Assembly (NCBI RefSeq): GCF_001809535.1
Contig: NZ_KV797907.1
Coordinates: 90,396-154,395 of the forward strand
DNA: 64,000 nucleotides
Direction: 5' to 3'
DNA from: Aerococcus sp. HMSC062A02
GTDB taxonomy: Bacteria; Bacillota; Bacilli; Lactobacillales; Aerococcaceae
The notes under the pieces were generated by a model. The model was not told where the DNA came from. It saw nothing but the letters and a program-made list of their open reading frames with translations, and ran no database searches. Positions 8,450 through 16,730 of this stretch are shown here, piece after piece. A program made the translations under genes and the position numbers. Numbering within the stretch: the first letter of the stretch is position 1; each line of letters opens with the position of its first letter.

Positions 8450-9730
8450 ATGCCTGAGGAAAGTCAAAATAAATCATCACTTAAGAAAATATGGACACCA
8501 GCTATCGTGGGAGGCTTAATTGGCGCAAGCTTAGTCGGAGGTGTCGGCTATGCGAGTGGCGCCTTCAATCAAGTGACTTCACAGGACGAGGTAGAAGAGA
8601 TTGTTCATAAGGAATTAGCTAAGAAAGATCAGGGACAAGCCAGTAAAGCAAGTGGGACCCAAGAAGAAGCGTCAGTCAATATAACGACCGATGTTTCCGC
8701 TATTGTCGACAAGGTCAAAGGTTCTGTTGTTTCTGTCGTTAATCTGGCGGATACTTCAAATAGTGAACTTTATGATCTTTTTGGTTTTAAGAATCCAGGT
8801 AGCCAATCCGCCCAAACTCCCGAAGAACAGTATACGACAGCCTCTGAGGGCTCAGGGGTCATCTATAAAGTGGAAGGCGATCGAGCTTATATCGTGACCA
8901 ATAACCATGTCATCGATGGCCAGGATGCGATTGAAATTATTACCAGTGAAGGGGAGCAAGTTCCAGCTAAATTAGTCGGGGCCGATAAGTTTACCGACTT
9001 AGCTGTCTTGTCGATTCCAGCTGAATATGCGCATACAGTCGCACAATTTGGAGATTCACGCGCCCTATCGGTAGGGGAACCAGCCATTGCCATCGGTTCT
9101 CCACTCGGCTCAGATTTTGCCTCAACGGTGACTTACGGTATTATTTCAGGTCTTGACCGCCAGGTACCTGTGGACTTGGACCAAGATGGGAGTGCTGATT
9201 GGCAGGTCAATGCCATTCAGACGGATGCCGCTATCAATCCTGGGAACTCGGGTGGGGCCCTAGTTAATTCAGCTGGCCAACTTATCGGGATCAATTCCAT
9301 GAAGATTTCTACTGCCAATGTTGAAGGCATGGGCTTCGCTATTCCAAGCCATGAAGTCCAAGAAATTATCGCCCAGTTAGAAGAAAATGGGAAGGTCATT
9401 CGCCCTAAATTTGGGGTACAAATGACCGACCTGCGTCGGATCCCATTAGACCAACAAGAAAACCTGCTCAAGCTACCAAAAGAAGTTGAAAACGGTGTCG
9501 TGATTATGGATGTTATTTCCAACACACCAGCTTCCAAGGCAGGGCTCAAGCCTTATGATGTGATTACTAAATTCAATGGTGAAGCGGTTAATTCTACGGT
9601 CGAACTCCGTCAAAAACTTTACAGCACGGACCCAACGGCTACTGTAACTGTAGAAGTCTACCGCGAAGGTCGGCCAGTGGAAGTTAAAGTTCAACTCGAA
9701 GCCCAGTCTTCCAATGAAACACCAAGTTAA
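8450..9730 (+). CDS. htrA: Membrane-anchored serine protease HtrA/DegP-like
   Basis: 426 residues: cytoplasmic N-terminus, one membrane helix (about 17-38), a trypsin-like domain with triad His153 (NNHVID), Asp183 (FTDLAVL) and Ser267 (NPGNSGGAL), and one C-terminal PDZ domain (about 315-415). Surface quality-control protease that degrades misfolded secreted proteins and processes surface proteins. A candidate -10 TACAAT lies just upstream and the site GGGGG precedes the ATG. The neighbourhood wal-htrA-rlmH is conserved in many Lactobacillales and Bacillales. Confidence 0.96.
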   Translation: MPEESQNKSSLKKIWTPAIVGGLIGASLVGGVGYASGAFNQVTSQDEVEEIVHKELAKKDQGQASKASGTQEEASVNITTDVSAIVDKVKGSVVSVVNLADTSNSELYDLFGFKNPGSQSAQTPEEQYTTASEGSGVIYKVEGDRAYIVTNNHVIDGQDAIEIITSEGEQVPAKLVGADKFTDLAVLSIPAEYAHTVAQFGDSRALSVGEPAIAIGSPLGSDFASTVTYGIISGLDRQVPVDLDQDGSADWQVNAIQTDAAINPGNSGGALVNSAGQLIGINSMKISTANVEGMGFAIPSHEVQEIIAQLEENGKVIRPKFGVQMTDLRRIPLDQQENLLKLPKEVENGVVIMDVISNTPASKAGLKPYDVITKFNGEAVNSTVELRQKLYSTDPTATVTVEVYREGRPVEVKVQLEAQSSNETPS

Positions 9731-9736
9731 TGATTA

Positions 9737-9777
9737 AACCTTAAACACAGGCTAAAGCTGTTGTTTAAGGTTTTTTT
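9737..9777 (+). terminator. Terminator of htrA
   Basis: AACCTTAAACA and TGTTTAAGGTT arms separated by about a dozen bases, followed by a T-run. Confidence 0.85.
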
Positions 9778-9796
9778 CTGTCCTAAATTGGGAACT

Positions 9797-10001
9797 TGTG
9801 TATAAAGATGTGGGAAAGTTATGCACAGGCCTGTGTATAGATAGGGTGAAAGCAGTGGAAAACCATCCGTTATGGGGATATACTTGTGAATTGTATTGTG
9901 TAGAAAAAATAAAAATATAACAGCCAAAGGAGCTAGGATGATTCAGAATGGGGAGAAATTAGGCTTTTGCCTTGTGGAATTGTTGATAAGGTTGTGGATA
10001 A
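9797..10001. other. Cluster of DnaA-box-like 9-mers in the htrA-ktrA gap
   Basis: Against the DnaA box TTATCCACA: perfect match on the minus strand at 9993-10001 (TGTGGATAA); one mismatch at 9797-9805 (TGTGTATAA), 9819-9827 (TTATGCACA, plus strand) and 9981-9989 (TGTTGATAA); two mismatches at 9832-9840 (TGTGTATAG). An AT-rich stretch lies between (about 9890-9920). The 369-bp gap between htrA and ktrA has no convincing gene. Neither dnaA nor dnaN is in the window, so origin function is not shown; the cluster could titrate DnaA or be part of the origin region. Confidence 0.5.
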
Positions 10002-10029
10002 GTTGGTCTGTTCCAAGGAACTGTTATAA

Positions 10030-10078
10030 TAAAAACAAAAACACCTGCAGAAACTGCTTAAGCAGTGTCCGCAGGTGT
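10030..10078 (-). terminator. Terminator of the ktr operon
   Basis: Outer arms ACACCTGC (10041-10048) and GCAGGTGT (10071-10078) enclose the perfect palindrome ACTGCTTAAGCAGT. On the minus strand the hairpin is followed by a T-rich tail. It lies 20 bases beyond the ktrA stop. Confidence 0.85.
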
Positions 10079-10099
10079 AGGGATAGTCAAGAAAAGTTT

Positions 10100-10774
10100 T
10101 TAAAGCTTCTCCAAGTAGTCGATTTGTTCGAAGCGGTCGCGGTTGACGACGGCGACGACTAAGTCATCGGGGCCAAAGTGGTAATCGGGATCGAACTTGG
10201 TATTCAGGGTTTCTTTGATCTGTTTACGCAAACCGATGATATTGATATCATAGTGGCGGCGGAGGTCGAGCTCATCGACCGTATGTCCCAACCACTTTTG
10301 TGGGACCCGGAATTCAACGATGGCTGTTTCGCTGTCGAGCTTGATCATGTCTTCTAGGGAATTGCGGCTCAAGACATCGGCGATATGCTCGCCGGATTCA
10401 ATCTCAGGCAGGACCACCCGGTTGACCTTCAGGGCGTCGAGGACCTTAGCGGCGGATTGGTTTTTGGCCTTACAGATGATGGTTTCAATGCCGAGTTCAC
10501 GGGCATTGATCACACCGAGAACACAGGACTCTAAATCGCTCCCTGTGGCAATGACAATCACATCGCAATTGCCAAAGCCGCTTTCGCGCATAAAGTCTAA
10601 GTCGGTAAAGTCGCCAATTGAAGCGATAGCCAGGTCATTTTCCAGGGCATTAACAATTTTTTCATCCCGGTCACAGGCAATAATATCAATGCCATTGTGG
10701 GAGAGAGACTTGGCAAGGGCAGAGCCGAAAAGACCCAGGCCCAGGATGCCGATAACACGATTTTTTTTACTCAT
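10100..10774 (-). CDS. ktrA: Potassium channel gating subunit KtrA/TrkA
   Basis: About 224 residues: RCK-N Rossmann domain with GLGLFGSALA near the N-terminus (nucleotide binding) and a C-terminal RCK-C domain (about 135-220) that in relatives binds c-di-AMP. It forms the cytoplasmic ring gating the membrane subunit encoded immediately upstream. ATG 10774 is preferred (GGTGA five bases before it); a GTG at 10783 is possible. The gap from the ktrB stop is only a few bases, indicating translational coupling. Confidence 0.93.
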   Translation of the reverse strand: MSKKNRVIGILGLGLFGSALAKSLSHNGIDIIACDRDEKIVNALENDLAIASIGDFTDLDFMRESGFGNCDVIVIATGSDLESCVLGVINARELGIETIICKAKNQSAAKVLDALKVNRVVLPEIESGEHIADVLSRNSLEDMIKLDSETAIVEFRVPQKWLGHTVDELDLRRHYDINIIGLRKQIKETLNTKFDPDYHFGPDDLVVAVVNRDRFEQIDYLEKL

Positions 10775-10783
10775 TATATTCAC

Positions 10784-12163
10784 CTATCCTATAATAATAT
10801 TTGTTTTTGCGTACTGAATATCTATTTTCTGACGTTTGCGTCCTAGTAAGACTAAGAAGAGGGTCATGGGGCCGATCCGTCCGATATACATTAAGAACAT
10901 GAGGGTGCCCTGGCTAGCCATGGACAGGCTAGGGGTCAAGTTACAGGAGACACCGACCGTTGCTAGGGCCGAAATGGCTTCAAAAAGCAGATGGAGATAG
11001 GGTACTTGAGGGTCAAAAGTTAAGAGTAAGGCGCTTCCTGTGAAGAGGAGGGCCGCATACATTAAGGCAATGGCAAAGGCCTTACGCACAGTGGAATCTG
11101 GAATGGTATGGTGGTCGAAGCTCACATACTTAGACTGGCGAATTTCTTTCAAAGCGAGCATGAGGGTTAAGGCGAAGGTAGTGACCTTCAAACCACCAGC
11201 TGTCCCGCCAGCGCCACCCCCGATAAACATGGTCAGGACAAAGATAAGCAAGCTGACCGGATGGCTTTGGCTGTAGTCTACGCTAGCGAAGCCCGCCGTC
11301 CGCATAGTTACCGTTTGAAAGCTGGAAACCAAGAGCTTGTCCAAGGGATTTAAGGGCCCCAAGGTATTTGGGTTGGACCACTCAACCAGGAGGAAGAGCA
11401 GGGTGCCAAGGACGATAAGGAGGACAGTCAGGCCCAGCACTAATTTCGTATGGGGACGGAGGTGCTTGATGAAGTAGGAGAACTTAATCCGCTTCTTCTC
11501 ATGGTAGAAGCGTCGGAGCTGCTGGCTGACATCGAACCAGACGCTAAAGCCGATGCCACCTAGGATGATCAGAGCCATAATGGTCAGATTCAAGACGGGG
11601 GCGGTTTGATAGTCGAGCAGGCTGTTATTCCCCATCAGGTCGAAGCCAGCATTACAGAAGGCCGAAACGGCTGTGAAGAGACTGTGGAAGAGCCCCCTAG
11701 CTAGACCAAAGCGGGGAACGAAGAAGCTTGTGAGCAAAAGAGCTCCGATGCCTTCGATGACGAGGCTGTACTTGAGAATCCGACTCAGGAAGGCGGAAAG
11801 ATCATCCAGTTCCGAGTGGTTGAGGGCATCGCCCGTCGCCATCTGGTTGCGGATATCTAAGCGTTGACCGAGACGGTGGTAGACGATACTGATGAGTGTC
11901 ATGAGCCCCAGCCCCCCTGTTTGAATGAGGCCCATCATGACGATTTGTCCGAGTAGATTGTAGGAATCGTGGATGGATTGGGTCCAGAGCCCCGTTACAC
12001 AGACGGCTGAAACCGAAATAAAGAGGTTGTCCCAATAAGTCGCTTGGGAACTCGCTGTTTGGCAGATCGGCAGGCTCAACAAGACCGAGCCAATAAGGAT
12101 CACCACTAAGAAGCTCAAAGCAATTTTTTGCGAACTGCCGAGCTTATTCAAGAATTGAAGCAT
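10784..12163 (-). CDS. ktrB: Potassium uptake membrane subunit KtrB/TrkH
   Basis: 459 residues with the four M1-P-M2 repeats of the superfamily. The four filter segments are visible: VCVTGLW, AFCNAGFD, MRTAGFAS and TVGVSCN, each with the central Gly. About eight membrane helices in addition to pore loops. It takes up K+ (Na+-assisted in KtrB relatives) under control of KtrA. AAGGAG precedes the ATG. A minus-strand -10 TATAAT is at 12225-12220, leaving a leader of only about 50 bases. The pair is inverted relative to the flanking htrA and rlmH. Confidence 0.95.
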   Translation of the reverse strand: MLQFLNKLGSSQKIALSFLVVILIGSVLLSLPICQTASSQATYWDNLFISVSAVCVTGLWTQSIHDSYNLLGQIVMMGLIQTGGLGLMTLISIVYHRLGQRLDIRNQMATGDALNHSELDDLSAFLSRILKYSLVIEGIGALLLTSFFVPRFGLARGLFHSLFTAVSAFCNAGFDLMGNNSLLDYQTAPVLNLTIMALIILGGIGFSVWFDVSQQLRRFYHEKKRIKFSYFIKHLRPHTKLVLGLTVLLIVLGTLLFLLVEWSNPNTLGPLNPLDKLLVSSFQTVTMRTAGFASVDYSQSHPVSLLIFVLTMFIGGGAGGTAGGLKVTTFALTLMLALKEIRQSKYVSFDHHTIPDSTVRKAFAIALMYAALLFTGSALLLTFDPQVPYLHLLFEAISALATVGVSCNLTPSLSMASQGTLMFLMYIGRIGPMTLFLVLLGRKRQKIDIQYAKTNIIIG

Positions 12164-12320
12164 AAGATATGTTACTCCTTTTAAGCATTGAGAATAGCCA
12201 AAAGCTTGGCGGAAATGATATTATATTAGCGGCTTTAGACAGAAAAATAAAGTAAAGTTTAGCTAAAAGATAAAAATGACCTATTCACTGACTGATTTTG
12301 CATAGAATGGATGGATTAGC

Positions 12321-12800
12321 ATGCAAGTAAAATTGATTGTTGTTGGTAAATTAAAGGAAAAATACCTCAAGCAGGGGATTGCGGAATATGCCAAACGTCT
12401 CCAGGCTTATTGTAAGTTCGAGGTGATCGAAGTTAAGGATGAAGCGACCCCAGAAGAAGGTTCAGAAGCTGAGCTCGACCTAGTTCGCAATAAGGAAGGA
12501 GAGCGCATCCTAGCCAAGATCAAAGCCGATGACTATGTGGTCCATTTGGCTCTCGACGGCGACTTATTGGATTCGGAAGGCTTGGCAAAGAAATTACAGA
12601 ATGCCATGACCCATGGCAAGAGCAGCTTTGTTTATGTAATTGGAGGATCAGTTGGGACTAGCCAAGCCGTCCGCCGCCGAGCCGATTTAAACCTCAGCTT
12701 CGGCCGTTTAACCCTGCCCCACCAACTCATGCGTTTGGTCTTGGTGGAACAAATTTACCGCAGCTTCCGCATCCAAAACCAACAGCCCTACCATAAATAA
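12321..12800 (+). CDS. rlmH: 23S rRNA (pseudouridine-1915-N3)-methyltransferase RlmH
   Basis: 159 residues, the normal RlmH length. SPOUT fold with the C-terminal knot motifs YVIGGSVG and LPHQLMRLVLVEQIYRSFRI, and the conserved C-terminus QNQQPYHK. N3-methylates pseudouridine 1915 in helix 69 of 23S rRNA using S-adenosylmethionine. Single gene with its own terminator. Confidence 0.97.
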   Translation: MQVKLIVVGKLKEKYLKQGIAEYAKRLQAYCKFEVIEVKDEATPEEGSEAELDLVRNKEGERILAKIKADDYVVHLALDGDLLDSEGLAKKLQNAMTHGKSSFVYVIGGSVGTSQAVRRRADLNLSFGRLTLPHQLMRLVLVEQIYRSFRIQNQQPYHK

Positions 12801-12813
12801 AGCTCAACACAAG

Positions 12814-12850
12814 AAAAGCTCGTCTCTCAAAAAAGAGAAACGAGCTTTTT
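12814..12850. terminator. Bidirectional terminator between rlmH and the DUF1002 gene
   Basis: Arms AAAAGCTCGTCTCTC and GAGAAACGAGCTTTT with a short A-rich loop, A-run on one side and T-run on the other; it serves the two convergent genes. Confidence 0.88.
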
Positions 12851-12858
12851 GAGTTTGC

Positions 12859-13839
12859 TTAATTTTGTTGGTCAGCGCTTGCTGGGGCTTCTTCCGAATT
12901 AGAGAAGAAGCTCTTAACAAAGGCAACAATCTGGTCCCAGATACTTTGAGCATCCTGGGCTAATTGTTCCTTATCCGCATTATCCCAAGCAGACTTGGCA
13001 TTTTGGATAATTTGGTCCCCGTTCTTCAAGAGGTCCTGGCCAAATTGATTGATGGCATCCTTTTGTTCCTGGGTCAGTTCAATCTGGCTAAATTGTTGCA
13101 TCAGGTTAATGATGGATTGCTTATTCTCTTCCGAAATAACTTCATTTAAATTATAGTTGTTGATAATATTGTTGACGATCACTTGGATTTGTTGACTGTC
13201 TATTTGGCCATTGTTTTCATCCTTAGCTTTTTGGATCTCAGTCTTGATTTCAGCAATGGCAGCATTCATAGCCTCGTCAGAGAAGCCTTCCTTGCCTTGG
13301 TTTTCTTCGTTGATCTTGGAAGTAGTGGTTAACTCATCTTGGGCGACGCTGACAGCCTGGTCGTTTAATTGGTAACCAGCGTCCTGGAAGGCCTTGTAAA
13401 CACCAGCTAGGGCACCCGACCCATCAACGGGAACAGCTGAAGCTACCTTGATATCCACATCAACAGCTCCGGCTGTTAGGGCCGCATTCTCATACTGGAT
13501 TGGGGTAATGGCCGTAATAGTTTTGGGGGTGACAATTTCGACGGTAACATCCCCATTGTTCTTGGCTGGGGTGATATAAGCCGAAGAGTAAACCTGGCGA
13601 TAAGGGTAGTTGTCTTGTAGGAGACCATTCAATTCATTAATATTCACTTGAATTTCTTTGGCCCCATCTTGGACACCCAGGGCCTGCTTAGTTTCTTGGT
13701 ATTGGCTTTGGTTTAAGCTCTCCCCATAGGTAAACATGGGGTTAATTTGGATCTTATCAGCAAGTACAGTGGGCACCAAGTTCAAGCTGAGTACAGCCAG
13801 GCTTGCGCCGAGGGCCAATTTCTTCAATAATGCTTTCAT
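12859..13839 (-). CDS. Secreted DUF1002 family protein
   Basis: 326 residues with a clear signal peptide (MKALLKKLALGASLAV..., cleavage near VLA-DK at about 27). The mature part matches the DUF1002 (YpuA-like) pattern: a first domain ending in TPKTITAITP, a GAVDVDIKVASAVPVDGSGALAGVYKA segment and a helical Gln/Asn/Glu-rich C-terminus (about 200-326). Family function is unknown; members are secreted or wall-associated in Firmicutes. It has its own promoter (extended -10 on the minus strand at 13876-13871). Confidence 0.8.
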   Translation of the reverse strand: MKALLKKLALGASLAVLSLNLVPTVLADKIQINPMFTYGESLNQSQYQETKQALGVQDGAKEIQVNINELNGLLQDNYPYRQVYSSAYITPAKNNGDVTVEIVTPKTITAITPIQYENAALTAGAVDVDIKVASAVPVDGSGALAGVYKAFQDAGYQLNDQAVSVAQDELTTTSKINEENQGKEGFSDEAMNAAIAEIKTEIQKAKDENNGQIDSQQIQVIVNNIINNYNLNEVISEENKQSIINLMQQFSQIELTQEQKDAINQFGQDLLKNGDQIIQNAKSAWDNADKEQLAQDAQSIWDQIVAFVKSFFSNSEEAPASADQQN

Positions 13840-13870
13840 TTGTATAACCTACTTTCACAATTTTGACTAC

Positions 13871-13879
13871 ATTATAGCA
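13871..13879 (-). promoter_or_regulatory. Extended -10 element of the DUF1002 gene
   Basis: Minus strand reads TGCTATAATG: a perfect TATAAT with extended TGN, about 32 bases upstream of the start codon. No good -35 hexamer seen. Confidence 0.6.
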
Positions 13880-13930
13880 CGTTTAGCGGTTGGTGCTTTT
13901 AGCTTTTGCTTAAATTCTTCCTAAAAAAGT

Positions 13931-14725
13931 CTAAAGGCCTAAGTCCTTCATCTCTTCTGGACGGGCAATCTCATTAGGGTCAACGATTTGATAGCCTTGG
14001 TCCTTCAAACCCTGGATGATGGCGGGCAGGGCTTCAGCTGTCCATTGAGTATCGTGCATGAGGATATTAGCGCCCGGCTGTAAGAATTCTGATTCTAAGG
14101 TTTGCTTGGTGAGAGCCTCAGCGTCCTGGTAGTCGGCCACCCAGTCGTAGCCAAAGGACCAGTTCATGGGCAGCATGCCGAATTCTTCCATGAGGCCATC
14201 GACCGCAGCATTGGTGGAGCCAAAGGGCGGGCGGAAGAAGTGGACTTTTTGTCCTGTAGCCTCTTCGACAGCTTGGTTGGTCGCCTGGATTTCTTCACGG
14301 GTCTGTTCGGCTGTCAGGTCGTTGAGATTGGCATGGGTTTGGGTGTGGTTCCCCACCACATGGCCCTTATCCGCAATAGCTTTCATAATATCGCGTCCTT
14401 CTTGGTCTTCCAGGTACATGCCGTTAGCGAAGAAGAGGCCTTTTACGCCGGCATCTTCCAAGTGCTTGGCAATGGTTGGCGCATTACTGGTCGGAAGGGG
14501 ACGGGGGACATCGTCAAAGGTCAAGAGGACAACATTGGGGTCGGCATCGCCAATAGGGCGGACGCTGTAGGTGGTGGGATCGATATAGTATTTTGGGGCC
14601 TGCCTTTCCGTTTGGGCCTCGTTCTTGGCATAAGGTTGGTCCGTTTCTGCTTCGCTTTCCTGCTTGCAACCGAAGAGGCAGAGGGCTAGGAGAGCCAGCA
14701 GGGCCAAAAAGTTTCGTTTTTTCAT
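13931..14725 (-). CDS. Polysaccharide deacetylase lipoprotein
   Basis: 264 residues from ATG 14725, chosen because GGAGGAG lies just upstream and because it gives a lipoprotein signal (MKKRNFLALLALLALCLFGC, lipobox LFGC); longer in-frame starts add an implausible N-terminus. NodB-homology motifs: TFDDVP (motif 1, normally TFDDG), HTQTHANL (motif 2, H-x3-H type metal ligands), RPPFGSTN (motif 3) and MHDTQ (motif 5). Probable metal-dependent de-N-acetylase of peptidoglycan or another surface glycan, which would raise lysozyme resistance; substrate not determinable from sequence. Confidence 0.88.
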   Translation of the reverse strand: MKKRNFLALLALLALCLFGCKQESEAETDQPYAKNEAQTERQAPKYYIDPTTYSVRPIGDADPNVVLLTFDDVPRPLPTSNAPTIAKHLEDAGVKGLFFANGMYLEDQEGRDIMKAIADKGHVVGNHTQTHANLNDLTAEQTREEIQATNQAVEEATGQKVHFFRPPFGSTNAAVDGLMEEFGMLPMNWSFGYDWVADYQDAEALTKQTLESEFLQPGANILMHDTQWTAEALPAIIQGLKDQGYQIVDPNEIARPEEMKDLGL

Positions 14726-14870
14726 AAATTTTCTCCTCCAGAGCATATTCCAACTTGATTCGAGTAAAAGCCGGATCAAAGTGTGGTAAAATGTAGGTAT
14801 CCAATAAGAGATGGCCAAACTGACCATCCGAATTGTAAGTCTATCATACCATAAAGGAGGAAGTCTGCAC

Positions 14871-15365
14871 ATGGATCACAAGAAGCAATACCGTCTTCTT
14901 CGTTATATTGAAGATGATGCCCATATTTCTCATAAGGCACTCGCCAATGCGCTGGAAGAAGATGTGGAAACTGTATCAGCTACCATTGCGGAATTAGAAG
15001 AGTTAGGCATTATTTCTGGCTATAAGACCATGATTAACTGGGATGCTACAGAGAGTGACTATGTTTCAGCGATGATTGAAGTTTCGGTTAACTTACACAA
15101 GGGAGCCTCTTATGAAGAAGTGGCGGAAATGATGTACCGCTTCAAGGAAGTGGAAGCCCTCTACTTAACTAGCGGGGCCTACGATTATATGCTCTTAACC
15201 AAGCGGGCGCCTATGCAACAAATTTCACGTTTTGTTAATAAGTTAGCCTCAATCGATGAGGTTTCCGGTACGGCGACCCATATCGTGATGAACCGCTACA
15301 AGGACCACGGCACCATTTTTGAGAGTAAGTTAAAAGATGGGGAACGGTTGGTGATCTCTCAATGA
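14871..15365 (+). CDS. Lrp/AsnC-family regulator (AlaR-like)
   Basis: 164 residues. N-terminal winged helix (DDAHISHKALANALEEDVETVSATIAELEELGIISGYKTMIN) and C-terminal RAM ligand-binding domain. AAAGGAGG at 14853-14860 fixes ATG 14871. Its stop overlaps the start of the aminotransferase by four bases (ATGA). The same pairing in Bacillus subtilis (AlaR with AlaT, formerly YugG/YugH) suggests it controls alanine or related amino-acid metabolism. Confidence 0.9.
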   Translation: MDHKKQYRLLRYIEDDAHISHKALANALEEDVETVSATIAELEELGIISGYKTMINWDATESDYVSAMIEVSVNLHKGASYEEVAEMMYRFKEVEALYLTSGAYDYMLLTKRAPMQQISRFVNKLASIDEVSGTATHIVMNRYKDHGTIFESKLKDGERLVISQ

Positions 15366-16537
15366 CAAAAAGCCTCAACCAAACCGTCCTTGATATGGCA
15401 CCTTCTGGTATTCGTCGCTTCTTCAACGTCGCGAATGAAGTGCCAGGGGTCATTTCACTAGGTGTTGGGGAGCCAGACTTCGATACGCCTTGGACGGTCC
15501 GCCAAGCGGCCATTAAGAGCCTGCGCCAAGGTCGGACCTTCTATACGGCTAATGCGGGTCTGATCGAACTGCGCAAAGAAATTGCCAAATACATTGACCG
15601 CCACTACGGCCTCCACTATGACCCAGAGGAGGAACAGATTGTCACGATTGGTGGGAGTGAAGCCATTGACTTGGCCTGCCGGGTTCTGATTAATCCAGGT
15701 GATGAGGTCATCGTGATGGACCCTAGCTATGTCTCCTACCTGCCTTCGGTTCAACTGGCTGGTGGGGTGCCTGTTCCCGTCCGCTTGAAGGCAGAGGACA
15801 AGTTCGTCATGCAAGCCGAACAACTCGAAGCAGCCATTACGGATAAGACCAAGGCCATTATCTTAAATTATCCGAATAATCCGACTGGGGCGGTCTGCTT
15901 AAGAGAGGACATTGAAGCCCTGGCTCAGGTGATTAAGGATCACGATCTTTACTGCATTACCGATGAAATCTATTCTGAAATTTGGTATGCCGATGAGCCT
16001 TATACCTCGATCGCCTCGATTCCGGGTATGAAGGAGCGGACCGTCTATATCAATGGTTTTGCTAAGGCCTTCTCTATGACCGGTTGGCGCTTGGGCTATG
16101 TCTGCGCTCCTAAAGAAATCACGGAACAGATGCTTAAGGTCCACCAATACACCATCATGGCAGCACCAACCACTTCACAATATGCGGGGATTACCGCTCT
16201 CAAGGAGTGCGATGATGAGGTTGCCGATATGCGGGATGATTACTTGGAGCGGCGTAACTTCCTTATGAGTCGCTATCGTGAAATGGGCCTACCTTGCTTC
16301 GTACCAGAAGGGGCCTTCTACACCTTCCCAGACATTCGCGAATTCGGCTTGACCAGTGAAGAATTTGCCCTAGAACTCTTGGATCGAGAGAAAGTCGCAG
16401 TAGTTCCTGGTTCTGCCTTCGGTGAATCAGGCGACGGCTTCTTGCGGATTTCCTATGCTTATTCCATTAAAGAGCTGGAGCGGGCGATGGATAAGATTGA
16501 AAACTTTGTTAAAGAATTGCGCGCTGAAAAAGCTTAA
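15362..16537 (+). CDS. PLP-dependent class I aminotransferase (AlaT-like)
   Basis: 391 residues, fold-type I. Visible motifs: GEPDFDTP near the N-terminus, NYPNNPTGA, DEIYSE with the PLP-binding Asp/Tyr, the Schiff-base Lys in NGFAKAFSMTGWRLGY and the substrate Arg in FLRISYA. Coupled to the upstream Lrp-type regulator. Most likely an alanine (or aspartate/aromatic) transaminase making alanine from pyruvate for wall synthesis; exact specificity cannot be read from the motifs. Confidence 0.9.
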   Translation: MTKSLNQTVLDMAPSGIRRFFNVANEVPGVISLGVGEPDFDTPWTVRQAAIKSLRQGRTFYTANAGLIELRKEIAKYIDRHYGLHYDPEEEQIVTIGGSEAIDLACRVLINPGDEVIVMDPSYVSYLPSVQLAGGVPVPVRLKAEDKFVMQAEQLEAAITDKTKAIILNYPNNPTGAVCLREDIEALAQVIKDHDLYCITDEIYSEIWYADEPYTSIASIPGMKERTVYINGFAKAFSMTGWRLGYVCAPKEITEQMLKVHQYTIMAAPTTSQYAGITALKECDDEVADMRDDYLERRNFLMSRYREMGLPCFVPEGAFYTFPDIREFGLTSEEFALELLDREKVAVVPGSAFGESGDGFLRISYAYSIKELERAMDKIENFVKELRAEKA

Positions 16538-16548
16538 TACAATCAATT

Positions 16549-16614
16549 ACCATGCCAAGTGAGGCAAATCCATGTCTAGTCGAGATCTGGAGCCTTGTCT
16601 TGGCATGGCTTTTT
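16549..16614 (+). terminator. Terminator after the alaT-like gene
   Basis: Arms CCATGCCAAG (16549-16558) and CTTGGCATGG (16597-16606) with a structured ~38-base loop, followed by TTTTTT. Confidence 0.8.
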
Positions 16615-16677
16615 TAGTTAAGAGGCAAGGGTTAAAGAAAAGCTTTAGTTTTAATGGTATCTGAGTGTGAGTGCCTC

Positions 16678-16703
16678 TTGTCTCGCCCGGCCCGTGCTAT
16701 AAT
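16678..16703 (+). promoter_or_regulatory. Promoter of the DUF2974 fusion gene
   Basis: Extended -10 TGCTATAAT (TATAAT at 16698-16703) with a weak -35 TTGTCT at 16678-16683 (14-bp spacer), 27 bases upstream of the start codon. Confidence 0.6.
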
Positions 16704-16730
16704 AGAGCCAAGCTTTAAGGAGGTGTCTGA

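Noticed and set aside
9778..10099. Calling the DnaA-box cluster a proven oriC
   Set aside because: dnaA and dnaN are absent and there is no consistent strand switch of genes around it.
12164..12320. c-di-AMP (ydaO-type) riboswitch before ktrB
   Set aside because: The leader from the predicted promoter is only about 50 bases, too short.
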